44,743 nucleotides of DNA. Origin: Reclinomonas americana ATCC 50394 (Eukaryota; Jakobida; Jakobea; Jakobida). Numbering within the stretch: position 1 is the first letter of the stretch; each line of letters opens with the position of its first letter. The position numbers were made by a program, and so were the translations under genes. The notes beneath the pieces were generated by a model, which saw only the letters and a list, made by a program, of their open reading frames with translations, was not told the DNA's origin and did no database searches. Below are positions 26,042 to 38,480 of the stretch, piece by piece. The stretch spans positions 1 through 44,743 of the forward strand of contig PS015474.1 in NCBI GenBank assembly GCA_048213135.1. Direction: 5' to 3'.

Positions 26042-27716
26042 ATGACGAGTGGAAGTGGAGTGCCGCGTGCGTTGCGTGTCACTCTCATCCTGCTGTTAAC
26101 GTTGTCAGACTCGTTCGTACCTCAAATCGTCAAACTACAGGTTGCACCAGCGTGTGGCTTTGCTTATTGGCAACACATGCGATGGCGAGGGACCTTATTC
26201 GCTGCTGAGAAACCCGCCGCATGATGTGGGTGAGCATGGCCCTCTCCAGCCTCGCGTCCTCGTGGCATTCATCTCTCTCTGACACACGGTTTATTCACAG
26301 CTCTTCTGCAGCCTGTGCTTGCTGAGGTTGGCTTCCATGTCTGTCCACGCATCGATGTCGTGGGCGATGCAATGCACGCCGTGCTTGACGAATTCGTGAG
26401 AGACAAGGTGAACGAAGAATGCGAATGCGTCTTGCTGTTCTTTTCTGGCCACGGGCTCGCTTGTGACGGCGACTTGTTGCTTCTTCCGAGCAATGCCAAT
26501 CATGCATTCCCCAAATCTCGCTTGGTGAGTCTTGTATCAGTGCATGAGTTCGTTGTTTTTATGATGGGTTGGCTACAAAGTGCGCAGGTGAATGGCCAGG
26601 AATCGCTGAAGCTCGTCGAGTGTTGCATGAACCAACTCCGGCAGAAGATGTCGCGGCGAGGAATTGTCATCCTGTTGATGAACTGTTGCCGTTCTGTTGA
26701 CAGGTACACCAGTGCGTTGTCATGGTATTTCGAGTCGCATTCACTGCGGGTGGTTTCATTCCTTCTGTGCTCTGCGCAGCGCGCATGCCAACCCGATTGA
26801 CGAGAGTTGTCTGGCTGACAATGCGTTTGCTGGCTTTGCGTGTTACCATGGCTGGGAGGCACATGAGGGCGGTGAGCGATGATAGTGCTGTGACTTTCCA
26901 ACTTTGAAATCTCATCTCGTGTGATTGGCTCGAAGCATTTGTATCGCCATATGTGAGAGCTCTTGTGCACGCCATCGAGGAGCACGGACATCTGCCCTTG
27001 CCTCTTTGGCATGAGCAAGTCAGGTTTACGGCGCAAGACCTTCGACAACAAGAACAAGTTCAGGAAGCCGTCTATCGATCAAACTTGTTGAAAACGGAAC
27101 TCGATCAGTTTCGACTATGCTTGCCTCCTGGTGAGTTTTTCTGCGGTTCCCTTTCTCTCCTGTGACGGAACTTGCTCTGTCGTGCCTGGCTCGCTACACT
27201 GCTTCTCTTTGATTTTGATAGAAGCAACTATCAAGCAGTCACACTCACTCTGTACATGTGTGCCGACCAGCGCCGGACGGCAGTCGTCCACCCAAGACTG
27301 CACTCATCGCCTGCACCGTCAGTCCAGTGACCGCATTCCGCTTCCCAAGTCGACGTGCGCTGGCTGCCTCACTCGCCACGCGCGTTATGAATGCTGTGGA
27401 AGGTTGGGTGTTCCTTCTCATTCTCCCTTCCTTCCTTCTCCACATTCGTGTGTCTCATCAAGTTATCTGGTGATGGATGATTCTTCCGCAGCACATCATC
27501 CAATCATGGTGGTGCTCACGGGCGATGATGGCACCGGCAAGTCGTTCCTGGCCGAGCTGCTGGTGACCGAGTTGCTCGCGACTCGTCGATGGAAGGGATC
27601 AGCCGTGTCGGTAGAAATGCGAGGTCATGTGGCTGAAACGAGGGAGCATGTGATGGTGTGCGAGGACCATGCATGTTTTCTTTAATGATGTATCATCTTC
27701 CTGGCTGTCTTTCTGA

Positions 27717-27754
<38 letters not shown>

Positions 27755-30356
27755 ATGCCACGTGCTGCAGGCGGAGAGTGCTCTGGGCGAGTGTCTGCGC
27801 GCCTTCGTGACGGCACAGATGCGGGAGGATGAAGTGGAGGGACGCAGGATGGCCAGTCTAGTGGATGCTCTGCTGGCGAGTGGCGAGGTGGAGCCAGCAC
27901 GTCGTCTCCTGCGACAATTGATGCACGTATCGAATGGAGTGTTGGTGCTGGACAATGTGGGATCGCCGGAGCAAGTGAGGAACGTTGTCCAGTGTGCTGA
28001 TGCTGGTGCGCAGCGTGTCGCCGTGATAGGGAATTCTCATTCTTGATTGGATATTTTATGCTGACTTCATGTGTATCATGTGGTTATGTGTGCAGGTGGA
28101 ATGGTGGCACCGATTGTGGTGGTGACGAGTCGATATGGACGAGTGGCGGATGACATTCGTGACTCGCTGACGCACGAGGCAGAGGTGGAATGTGTACGAG
28201 TGAAAAATGTCGAGAACGAGGACATTCTGCAGCTGGTGGAGGAGCGACTTCATGGTGTGGCGGACGATGTCCGACGACGGATTGTGGAAGCACTGGAGAG
28301 TGGACAGCGGAATAAGAGTGCACTGCGAGTGAGTGCATGTGTAGGGTGAGTGAGTGAGAGCGAGTGAGTGGCTTGTGAATGAGAGGACTCACTCTTCTTC
28401 TCTTCTTCTCCTCTTCGTCGCAGCTGGTTGCTGTCACAATCGCCAGGGAGGCTTGTGGGTGCGCGACTGGAAAGGGTGCTGAGTGGCATTGGTGGCGATG
28501 CACTCTCGCAGCTGTTGGAACGCAATGTGATGTCGCAGACAGCTGCAGCACGTCGTCTGTTGGTGCTGATCACGGCGTGCAAGGAGCTCGGCTTGCCGGT
28601 GACAGTGGCACTTGCGCGAGTGGCGCTGGGTTTGTTGCGAATGATTCCCGATATGACGATGGCTGTGCGGGCGAGTAAGGAGAGAGTTGATGAAGATCAA
28701 GTGGCCAGTCGATTGGCAGAGTTGGGTCAGTGTGTGCGTCGACTGCGATTGCATGAGTTGGCACAAGAGAGACGACGGCGTGCACCCGAGGTGGTGGGTG
28801 AGCGACTGCAGTTTGACGAGATGAGTGAGGAGGAGGAGCAGCAGGTTCGTGCACGGCGTGATGAGTTGGTGGGTGATGGTGACGACGGAGTGGAGGATGT
28901 GCTGGAGAGTCTGTGTTTGTCAAATCTGGTGACGGTGGGTGTCAGTGGCAGCATGAGCAGTGTGACTCGTGTGTTGCGTGGTGAGCAGGAGGGGAAGGGT
29001 GGCAGCAAGGTGGTGGAGTATCGAGTGCACGATGAGATTGCTGGGTGGATTGTGGGACGGTGTGGAGATGCCGTGTCACGGGTGCAGCGATTGATTGTGC
29101 GACTAGTGTGTTGTGTGCTGAATGGCATTGATTCACAGAACGACAGCGATGGTGTCCTGCTGGTGTCACGAGACTTGCTCGGTGTGCTGCACGCGCTGTG
29201 GCGACGGTTGGCTGAGGATGACGGCATGTGGGCGATTGATGTTGTTGGTGTGAATGGGCTGCTGGTGCAGTGTGGGGCAGTGCAGTGGATTGCAGGGTTA
29301 TTTGTGGAAAGCAAGCTGCCATCACGTGGATTTGACGAGGAAGTGACCGTGTCACTTGCGCGGCGAGTGACTGCGTGTGAACAGCTTGTAGATTGTGAAA
29401 TTGAAACGAGTCCAGGACGACGACGGTGTGCAATTGCCGTGGCCAAGTCTCAAGCGCGATTGTTCTCCATGCTCCGTCAGTGGGATGAGCGCAAGGAAGC
29501 GTGGCAACAGGCGTGGCGATTGTGTGAGGAGTGGGAGAGGAGTGACAGTGGCGAGATGACTGTGCTCGATAGGATTGACGCATTGCGCTGCCTAATGTTT
29601 CTTGGTTTTACATTGTTCAGCTTGCCACGGCTTTTGCAATGTCATCAGTGGCAGTGTGCGACACTGGGTGAGAGTCATCCGGACTCACTGATGACACTGC
29701 ATGTTATTGCGTTCTGCCAACGTGATCCACTCGAACATGCTGCTGCTCAAGCACTCAATCGACGATGCTGGGAGATGCGACGACTGGTTCTCGGAGCTCA
29801 GCACCCTCACACATTGATGTCCATGAACAATGTTGCCTCTGGTGTGCACGAGTGCAGTCGCCTAGGGGAAAAGATTCAACTATATCGAGGATGCTTGCAG
29901 CTAAAACAAGAAGCACTGGGAATGTGGCATCCGGAGACACTCATAACGATGAATAATCTTGCCTGTTCTCTCGAGCAGCAGAACACACCAGAATCACAGG
30001 CAGAGGCTGCTGAATTGTACCGAGAGTGCGTGGAGGGACGACGTGACGTTCTGGGTGATAGACATGTTGACACGTTACAGGCGATGCTCTGCCGTGGCAT
30101 TCTGCTCGTGGGGCAGCAGCGATGGGCCGAGGCAGACGCACTATTGGCAGAGTGTGTGGATGGAATGCGAGCGGTGCTTGGTGAAGAGCATCCGGATTCG
30201 GTGAAAGCCGTGAATACCCTGGCCGAGTGTCGACGTCTTCGTGTTCTCACCCAACAGCAATTACCATCGCTGTCTGTGCAGCCGCAGGAGCCGGTGCGAC
30301 ACCACGATACCGCCACCGACAACTTGTCGCAGAGGTGCAGATGCTCATTGTTGTGA
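26042..30356 (+). CDS. Caspase-like peptidase fused to NB-ARC/STAND ATPase and TPRs (NLR-like)
   Basis: Eleven exons: 26042-26070, 26141-26229, 26301-26524, 26588-26703, 26780-26871, 26936-27130, 27271-27402, 27492-27655, 27771-28005, 28096-28345 and 28424-30356. They sum to 3459 nt, or 1152 residues. Residues 12-245 form a C14 caspase/metacaspase-like domain: RVALLIGN at the start, catalytic His in FFSGHG (about residue 90) and Cys in NCCRS (about 147-148), then a small-subunit-like region. Residues 293-500 are a P-loop ATPase with Walker A GDDGTGKS, Walker B VLVLDN and an NB-ARC-like VVVTSRYG. The rest is helical with C-terminal TPRs containing HPDTL- and HPETL-type repeats. The protein ends RCRCSLL, a CaaX-like box. 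Expected role: ligand-sensing, oligomerising switch that activates a protease (family inference). Confidence 0.85.
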
Positions 30357-30394
30357 GTGTCACAGCATTCGCCATACGGAAAAGCTTCGCGACG

Positions 30395-30400
30395 AATAAA
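30395..30400 (+). promoter_or_regulatory. Possible polyadenylation signal AATAAA
   Basis: AATAAA lies 39 bp after the stop of the caspase-STAND-TPR gene. Only 94 bp separate that stop from the convergent stop of the SMCHD1-like gene, so the two 3' ends must be very close or overlap. Confidence 0.4.
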
Positions 30401-30450
30401 CTCTCTTGCCTCTTGAATCTGGCCATCAGTCTTACATGTACTTCCCCAAT

Positions 30451-32948
30451 TCACTCCTCATCCGCATCCTCTCCCCCACCCAACACCTTGCGGCGCTTCT
30501 GCGGTGGCGCACCCTTGGCAGACGACGCCTTCGAGGCCTTACTTGCCTTGCTCTTAGCGGCCGACGACGACACGCCGGCAACTGGCATGGCGGAAGACGA
30601 CGGCTCCTCTGCCCCAAGTAGTCAGCCACAGGGAAATCAAGATACCCAATAAATGCTCTCTCTTCCACGCACCATCGAGGTCATCCAGCGTTAGTCCACC
30701 AACAACCTTGCCGTCGTCATCGTCATCCTCATTGTCCTCCAGCAAGCGCTTCTTCGCCGGAGTGTGCGGCTTCATGCGCGCCGCCACCTCCTCCTGTCGC
30801 TGCTGCTTGCGCGTCTTGCGTGGTTTCACTTGAGGGGTGCTCGCTGAGAGAGAGAGAAAGAGAACTGTCAGTTGTGATGCTCACAAGCATGTACCAACTC
30901 TGCAGACACAAAGGACATGCATAGATCTCTTCCCACCGTATTCATGTTTCGGATCAGAAATATACTGCGTATGAAAAAGCATTCTCTACCCAGAGGCGTC
31001 TGGCAGCCACACTCCGTTCTCTCCTAATTTCTCACACACAACTGCACAGACTCTGATTATTCTTCAAGAACAATCTGTCAACTGTCAAGACAACAGAAAA
31101 TATGATACTTCCTCCACATACTCGGTTGCATCTCTCCTCCTCCTCCTCTCTCTCCTGCCCTCCTCTACCCCTCCCCCCTTTCCCCTCTGCCCCTTCCCCC
31201 TGTCCCCCCTTCCCCTTCTCACCCACCACTCACCATCATCAATCTCCTCCACCACATCCGCCCTTCCACCCCCACCCACATCCCCGCCATCCTCCTCCTC
31301 CTCCTCCTCCTCCACCGCCACCACCACCACCCTCCCCGACTTGCCCTTCCCCTTCCCCACCGCCTTTCCCACCGCCTTCTTCGCCCGCTTCTTCGGCGCC
31401 TCCTCATCATCGGCATTGTCGGCATCCACATTGTCCGCTCTGCCAGTCGACTCTGCCACCTCACGACCTCGCTTCGGCGCAGCTGGTGCCGCCGCCGCCT
31501 TCTTGCCCTTCTTACCGGCTGCCTCTGGCTGCTGCTGCTGCCTGGCGAGAGCCATGCGACTGGCGTCCAGCTGTCGATTGAGCTGCTCGGTCTCGCGCTG
31601 CAGGGCGCCGAGTTCGGCCTCCCACTCGGCCACACGCGATGCCTCTCTTTCCGCGATCTGCGAGCATCCAAGCCGATGAGTTCTTCTCCGCTGTCTTCTC
31701 TCTCCTCTGTCTCCCCTCCACAACGCAACTGCGTCGACCACTTCGCGGGCAGGCGCCACTTCGTTCTCCTCGATCTGCTGTATTCTCTGCATAACGTCCA
31801 GCATGGTGCTCGTCCCCTCTGGCACACCAATAAATGTGGGTGCAATGTGAACGCACACGCAGCGCCGACTCAACCAACCAACCATATATCTTGCGCAGCA
31901 ACTTCAAGTCCTTGCTCTCACTGGCCGGCAGCTGACCGAAGCGATACGACGAAGGCTCGGTGCGCTTGCCAATGTATTGAATGCCGGATTTTTCCACGCG
32001 ATCCATATCCAACGAGATCAGCAACGGGCACGAGAGACGCTCTTTCGCCAGCTGTGTTCCACCACCACAACAACAGGGAATGAGCGCTCTCATCATCAGT
32101 CCACAGCGGCAGCTCTGTCGCGACACGGACCTTGAGGCGATAGGCGCGCATCGAGGCACTTGTCTGGAACACCATGGCGTTGGAGAACAGTGCGTAGAAC
32201 ATGTAGCGCAGCTCCGGCTGACTGTGCTCGCTCAGCCTGATCAGGTTTACCGCGTATCCGACAAATCCCGACTCGCCGGTCTGCGCGCAAAAAGGGTGAG
32301 GAGATGGTAGCAAGATGGCAGCAAAGGACAGGGAGAAGAAAGATGAATGCGAGATGACAACAGAGGATGGGAAGAAACATGACAGCGAGATGACAAGAAG
32401 GATGGGAAGAAGATGCCAAAGAGATGAACGCAAAGGATGGGAAGACAGGTCACAAAAGGTGACAGCAAAGGGTGTGAGGAAAGATGAAAGCGAGATGGCA
32501 GCGAGATGTCAGCGAAGAAAGCAGACAGCAAGATGACAGCGAAGGAAGAGAAGAAAGATGGATGCGAGATTACAGCAAAGGATGGGAAGAGAGATCACAA
32601 AGAGGCGACAGCAAAAAAGATTACAGCGAGACGACAGCGGAGGATGGAAAGTATAATGACAGCGAGACGACAGCGAAGGATGAGAAGGAAAAGTGACTGG
32701 GAAGAAAGATGACAGTAAGATAACAGCAATAGATGGGAAGCAAAATGACAGCAAAGGATGGGAAGAGAGATGACAGCGAGATGACATCGAACGATGAGGA
32801 GAAAGATGCCAGCGTCATGACAACAATAGATGGAGAGAGAGATGGCAGCGAGATGACTGCGAAGAATGGGGAGAGACTTTGCATTGCATACTCCTCTTGT
32901 TCTCCCTCCTCCTCCTCCTCTCCTCCTCTTCCCCCTTCCCTTTCACCC

Positions 32949-32988
<40 letters not shown>

Positions 32989-34222
32989 TTCTGTCCCTCG
33001 CAACTCGACAGGAGACAGCGAGGTGGCAGCAAAACCAGGGAAGCAGATGACAGCGAGATGACAGCGAAGGATGAGGAGAAAGACGACAGCGAGAAGACAG
33101 CGAACGAAGAAAAATGACAGTGGAACAGCGGAAGATAGAGGGAAAGATGACAGCGAAGAATGGGGAGAGAGACTGCATTGCGTACACCTCCTCTTCTCCT
33201 CCTTCTCCTCCTTCTCCTCCTTCTCCTCCTCCTCCCCCCTTCCCTTGCACCCCCCTTCCCTATCACCCTCTCTCTCACTTCTCCTTCTTCCCCACGCAAC
33301 TCGAATACCGTCGGGCGTTTTCATCTCAAACGCCGTCTTGTCGGCACTCATGGTCACCCCACTCATGACGACCATGTCAAGCGACAGCACGCCGAGTCTC
33401 TCACTGTGCGACGACAGTCGCTCCCCAATGCGGTCCTTCACTTGCTGCGAGTCCACCACAATCGTCTGCGCCAAACAGGGGTGTCACCAACAACTGGCGC
33501 CCAAATCGCAATGAGCACGAGTCGACTCACATTCATACGATGCCCGAGGAACGTAGCCAGCGTCGCATCCACGTCATCCTTGTCGACAAACCCCAGCTCG
33601 GCCACAACACCGTACTGCACTCACGAATTGACAGTGAATAAACAAACGAGACAACGAAGAAGGAGAAGAAGAACCACTCACAATGCCGCTGGACTGCACG
33701 CCACGCGAGTCACGCTCCCGCAGAATGGACAAGATGCCGCGGTCGTCGGAGAACTTGGCAGGTCGCCGAGGCGCCGTCTCCTTTTCTTGCAGAAGCTTGA
33801 GAGTCTTGTCGCGCTGCGTGAGGAGGGCGTGAGCGAGAGGAGAGAAAGAGGGGGAAAGGGAAGGGGAAAGGGAGGGAGAGAGATGGGAAGAGAGATGATG
33901 GCAAAGCAACAAATCGACAACTAAAAACGCGAGACGAGAGAGACAGAGACAAACACGCAGATGCAAGACATCGAGAGAAAAACAAGTTGGCAAGCAGACA
34001 GACAGAACGTGACAGGGAGAGAGAGAGAGAAGAGAGAGAGAAGAGAGAGAGAGTGAAGAGACAGAGCAGACATGTCACCAACGAAATGAAAGACGAAGGA
34101 GAGGAAGGAAGAGAATGGAGAGTGAAGAGACAGACTTGCAGAGTTGACTAATCGACAACCAACCAAACGTGAGACGAGGGAGTGATACATGATAGAGACA
34201 AAGGAAAAGAAAACGAGCAGGC

Positions 34223-34271
<49 letters not shown>

Positions 34272-36780
34272 CCCAGACAAACAAACATACACACAGAGAG
34301 ACAGGCTGAGAGAGACTGAGAGAGCCAGGGGGAGAGAGACACACACACAGAGGATCAAACGAAAGAAGCCATTGAGATCTTGTACGACGCTTCCCCACTT
34401 TGCGCACCAGTTTTGCAATGGCCGGCTCTGTCCATTCGACCTTTTGGAGTTTCTTTGTGGCCACCAATTCCGCCTGCAATGCTTCCCATCTCTTCTGGTA
34501 TCTGAACGATACACACACACGTAGACAGAGTGAGCGGCATTCCTCCTCGCTCACACAACTAGAACGAAACTGCTGAGCGTGCTCCTGCGCCTTGTTGAGC
34601 GACAACTGTGCATCATCGCATTTCTTCTTGGCATCGTTGATGAAATTGGTGACCTCCACTCGACGACGGCGCAGCTCCAGCAACCGCGTTTGAGAGCGTG
34701 AGTCTGCAGCAGTGGATATGAGGAATCAGAGAGACGGAGGGAGAGAGCAAGATCAAGGTGAAACACTATGCTGCGAGCAACTGGGACAAGAAGGTAAACG
34801 CGCAATGTGAAACACACACCATCGGTGAGCACAAACTGCAGTCGAAGCGGTGCAATGAATGCCATGTCGACGGCATCAAACTTGAGCTCGTAGCGACCAT
34901 TTCTATCACAGTAAACACTCGTCAGTCAAATGCTGGTGACTATCAACTCCCTCCCTTCCTCGACCACCACATTCCCTGTCCCCGTCCTCCGCCACCCGTT
35001 TTCATTGCCCTTGTCTCCTTTCGAAATCGCCTGTCCACTTTGCCCCTGTCCCCTTCCCCTTTCTCTCCTTCTCTTCCCCCTCTATTTCTCCGTCACCGTC
35101 ACCTTTCCTGTCGCTCACCTCTCCATCTAATTTCTATCCTCGTAATTCTTCTCCCTTTGCCCATTCTCCATTCCTCCAGTCTCCAAAACCTTCCCTCTCG
35201 CCCTCTCCTCCCTCTCCGTTTTCCCTTCCCTCCCTCCTTCTCAAGTTCACTGTCGCTTTCCCCTCTATCTCAATTCTATCCATGTTATTCTTTCCCAGTG
35301 CCCCTCACCCTTCCGTCCCTTCCTTCATTGCCCCTTCTCCGTCCTCCCTTCCCCTTCCCTTCCCCTTCTCCTTCTCCCTTTGCCCCTTCCCCTCCTCCCC
35401 CTCCCTCTCCCCTTCCCCACTCACACTCCAGTGCCCGGCTTCACCGCCAGCGACGCCACACACAACTCCCCATCGACTATGCGCAGCGGCTGGGCGGCCT
35501 CCGACAATAGCAGCTGCACAACCACGAAATAAGCACCCATGATGCCGCACTAACTTCGTGCCAAGCGACATCACCTCGGGAGCTTGCGACGACGAGGGCA
35601 CGCCGTCTCCACCAAGACCCACCAGCGTGAGAGACAGCTGGGCCGAGGCATTCTGCAAACCATTGCTGCATGAGTACCAGTGTACAGCACCTCAAATACA
35701 CATGCACACGCGCCCTCCTCCGCACCGTCTTGTTATTGTACTCATCCACCAATTGAATGCGCAGGTCAGTGGCCAGTTGTCGGCGCAGCTGTGGTGCATC
35801 CGCCAGATTGGTGACGGACGGCAACTCCGTCACGTCGGGGACGACCACAAGTCGTGCGGCGGGTCCTGCGGCGTCATTCAGCACAAGTAAGGTACACAGC
35901 ACCCAACAGCACAAACCGGCCATGACCGAGATTTCCAGCTCGCCGACGCATGAGATCAGCGATCGACCGCCGCTATTCGCCAGCACCGGGTCCACCAAGT
36001 CCGCAAACTCACACTCAGCAGTGATGCGCCACACGCCACATGTGGTGGCACGCACATTCACCAAATCCACCGTGAAAAATCCTTCAATTGCAAACGGCGT
36101 TAGTCAACCAAAGCAGACCAACCACCTCTGCAGGAACAAACGCACCCGGTTGTTCGGCCACCGGCGCCGCAAACAGCGTCGTCTCCACTCCAGCGGGTGA
36201 CAGCACAGTGACTCGCGGGGCATTGCTCACCGCGACTCCTTGCGCTTGTGCGTCCAGCACAGTCAACTGCATTCAACAAGATGATGAGCACCAGCATTAT
36301 GATGTGCGCGGCAGTTTTGTTGGCAGGTTACCTGCAGCGACGGCATGTGCAGTCCGGCCAGCAGTTGCATCACATTATTGACTGGCTGCACTTGCAGGCG
36401 CGACGGCACGTGAGCCGCCTCGACGTGCACGGTGAGATGAATAATCTGCAACAACCAAACGACCAGCCAGTGGGTCGACAATGCAGCGTACTCATCAGCA
36501 ATTATTCGACGCACCTCAGCACTGCCCTCGACGCGAATGTCAATTGGAAACTCTCCACGACCAGCGGCAGCATGCACCACCATCTGCACGGAATTGCGTA
36601 CAGTGAGTTACAGCGCAAGAGTGAGAAAGGGGGGAGAGAGAGAGAGAGCGAGGACAAGGAAAGAAGACAACTATGCAAACAAAGAGAATGATTGAGATTG
36701 AGATAGAGAGGATGGAAAAGACAAACAGATAACAAAAAGCGAGTGCAAGAGTGAAAAGGGGAGAGTGTGAGAGAGAGAAG

Positions 36781-36818
<38 letters not shown>

Positions 36819-36954
36819 GAGAGAGAGAGACAGGCAGACTGAGAGACAGACAGAGAGAGACAGAGAGAGAGAGAGAGACAGAGAGAGAGAAGAAAACAGA
36901 CGAGGGAGAGACAGAGAGAGAGAGAGAGAGACAGAGAGAGAGAGAGAAGACGAG

Positions 36955-36993
<39 letters not shown>

Positions 36994-38439
36994 AAATAAA
37001 GACAGACGGGCAGAGCAAGAGTGAAAAGAAAGAAAGAAAGAAAGAGTGAAAGAAAGAAGAAAGAAGAAAGGAAGAAAGAGAGAGAGAGCGAGAGCGAGAG
37101 CGAGAGACAGCGAGAGGAAACTCACCGGAGGCAAAATGCACTGTCCGTCGGGACCCGTGGTCGGCCGGAACTCAGACAGCGGAGTCAGCACGTCGCCGTC
37201 CACCATGAGCAGTTGCACTTGCTGTAAGATTCACGCATGAGACGCCTACAAAAGAGAGACATTGGTGAAGCAATCTGCGTGCCAACCTCAGCAGGCGGTG
37301 TCTTCAACGACACGCGCAAACCGGGGCGATGCAACACATTGCCACACACTGTCACATGGAGATTGTAAGAAACACGCAGAGCCAGAGACCGCGCAAGAAA
37401 TGGAAAGGAGCATACCGTCGTGCACTGTCAGCACAATCTCGGGAAGACGATGCAGGTTGTTCACGTATACGGCCGGGTTACGTTCCTCCCCATTGACGCG
37501 AATGTTGCACGGGAGGCCTGGTTGCAACGTGAGAAACAGTCAACAATCATGCTCACAAGCACACACACCTTCTCCAAGCGTAATGTCACTCGACGTGTAC
37601 GGCGCCAATCGCTCACCCAGGTCGACGACACGCACGCGGAACACACTGCCAGAGAGGCCGAGAGCACGCAGCTTGGAGAACTGCAGTGGCACACGAATGC
37701 GTGAGTTGCTGCGTGCGAGTGAAGGAACAAGCAACTCCCCCCCCCCCACCTCCAGTTGCCCGTCCGCCGGCGAAAACTCAATCGTGGTCGTGTTCTCGAG
37801 CACCACTCCCGCCTCGCCCAACACCTCAATCTGCGAGAGAGCGTGAGCAATGACATGATGGAAGATTGTGAGACATACAGACAGCCACAGACCCCTGGTT
37901 TCACTTGCCCGAGCACGTCGTACAGGCTCATCTCCTCCACAATGTTGAACTTGTTGCCGAACGCATCCACCACGCTGATGCGCACACTAAACTCCTCGTT
38001 GCATGCCACACTGGTCGGCACGTCCTTGGTGGGGGCCAGAGCGCACGGTGCACCTTTGATGAGGAAATGATGAGCACCGAAGGCAGACGAAGCGCACGGC
38101 ATACAAAAGACCTTTCAGTCCATCGATCACCAGCATCAGCGACATGGTCGGCAGGCCATCGTCCTCCAGTTTCACCCAGTGGCGCGCTTGCGCAGCCGAC
38201 TTGTTCACCGGCAGAGGCGGAAGGAGCAAAGTGGGTCCGCCGCTCTCCTCAGTGTCCACCACGGCGCCTGGGAGAGGGGGCAAGGGGAAGGGGGGGGGGG
38301 GGTGAGGGGGAAGGGGGGAAGGGGAAGGGAAGGGGAATGGGATGGGAATGGGAAGGTGAGGGGATATGAGACGAGCAAGATGAATAACAAGAGAGAAGAA
38401 GAGAGATTCGACATTTAGCGCACGAACGCACAGACAGAT

Positions 38440-38480
<41 letters not shown>

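Noticed and set aside
31102-31581. Proline-rich plus-strand gene
   Set aside because: It is the antisense of the acidic and lysine-rich exon of the SMCHD1-like gene.
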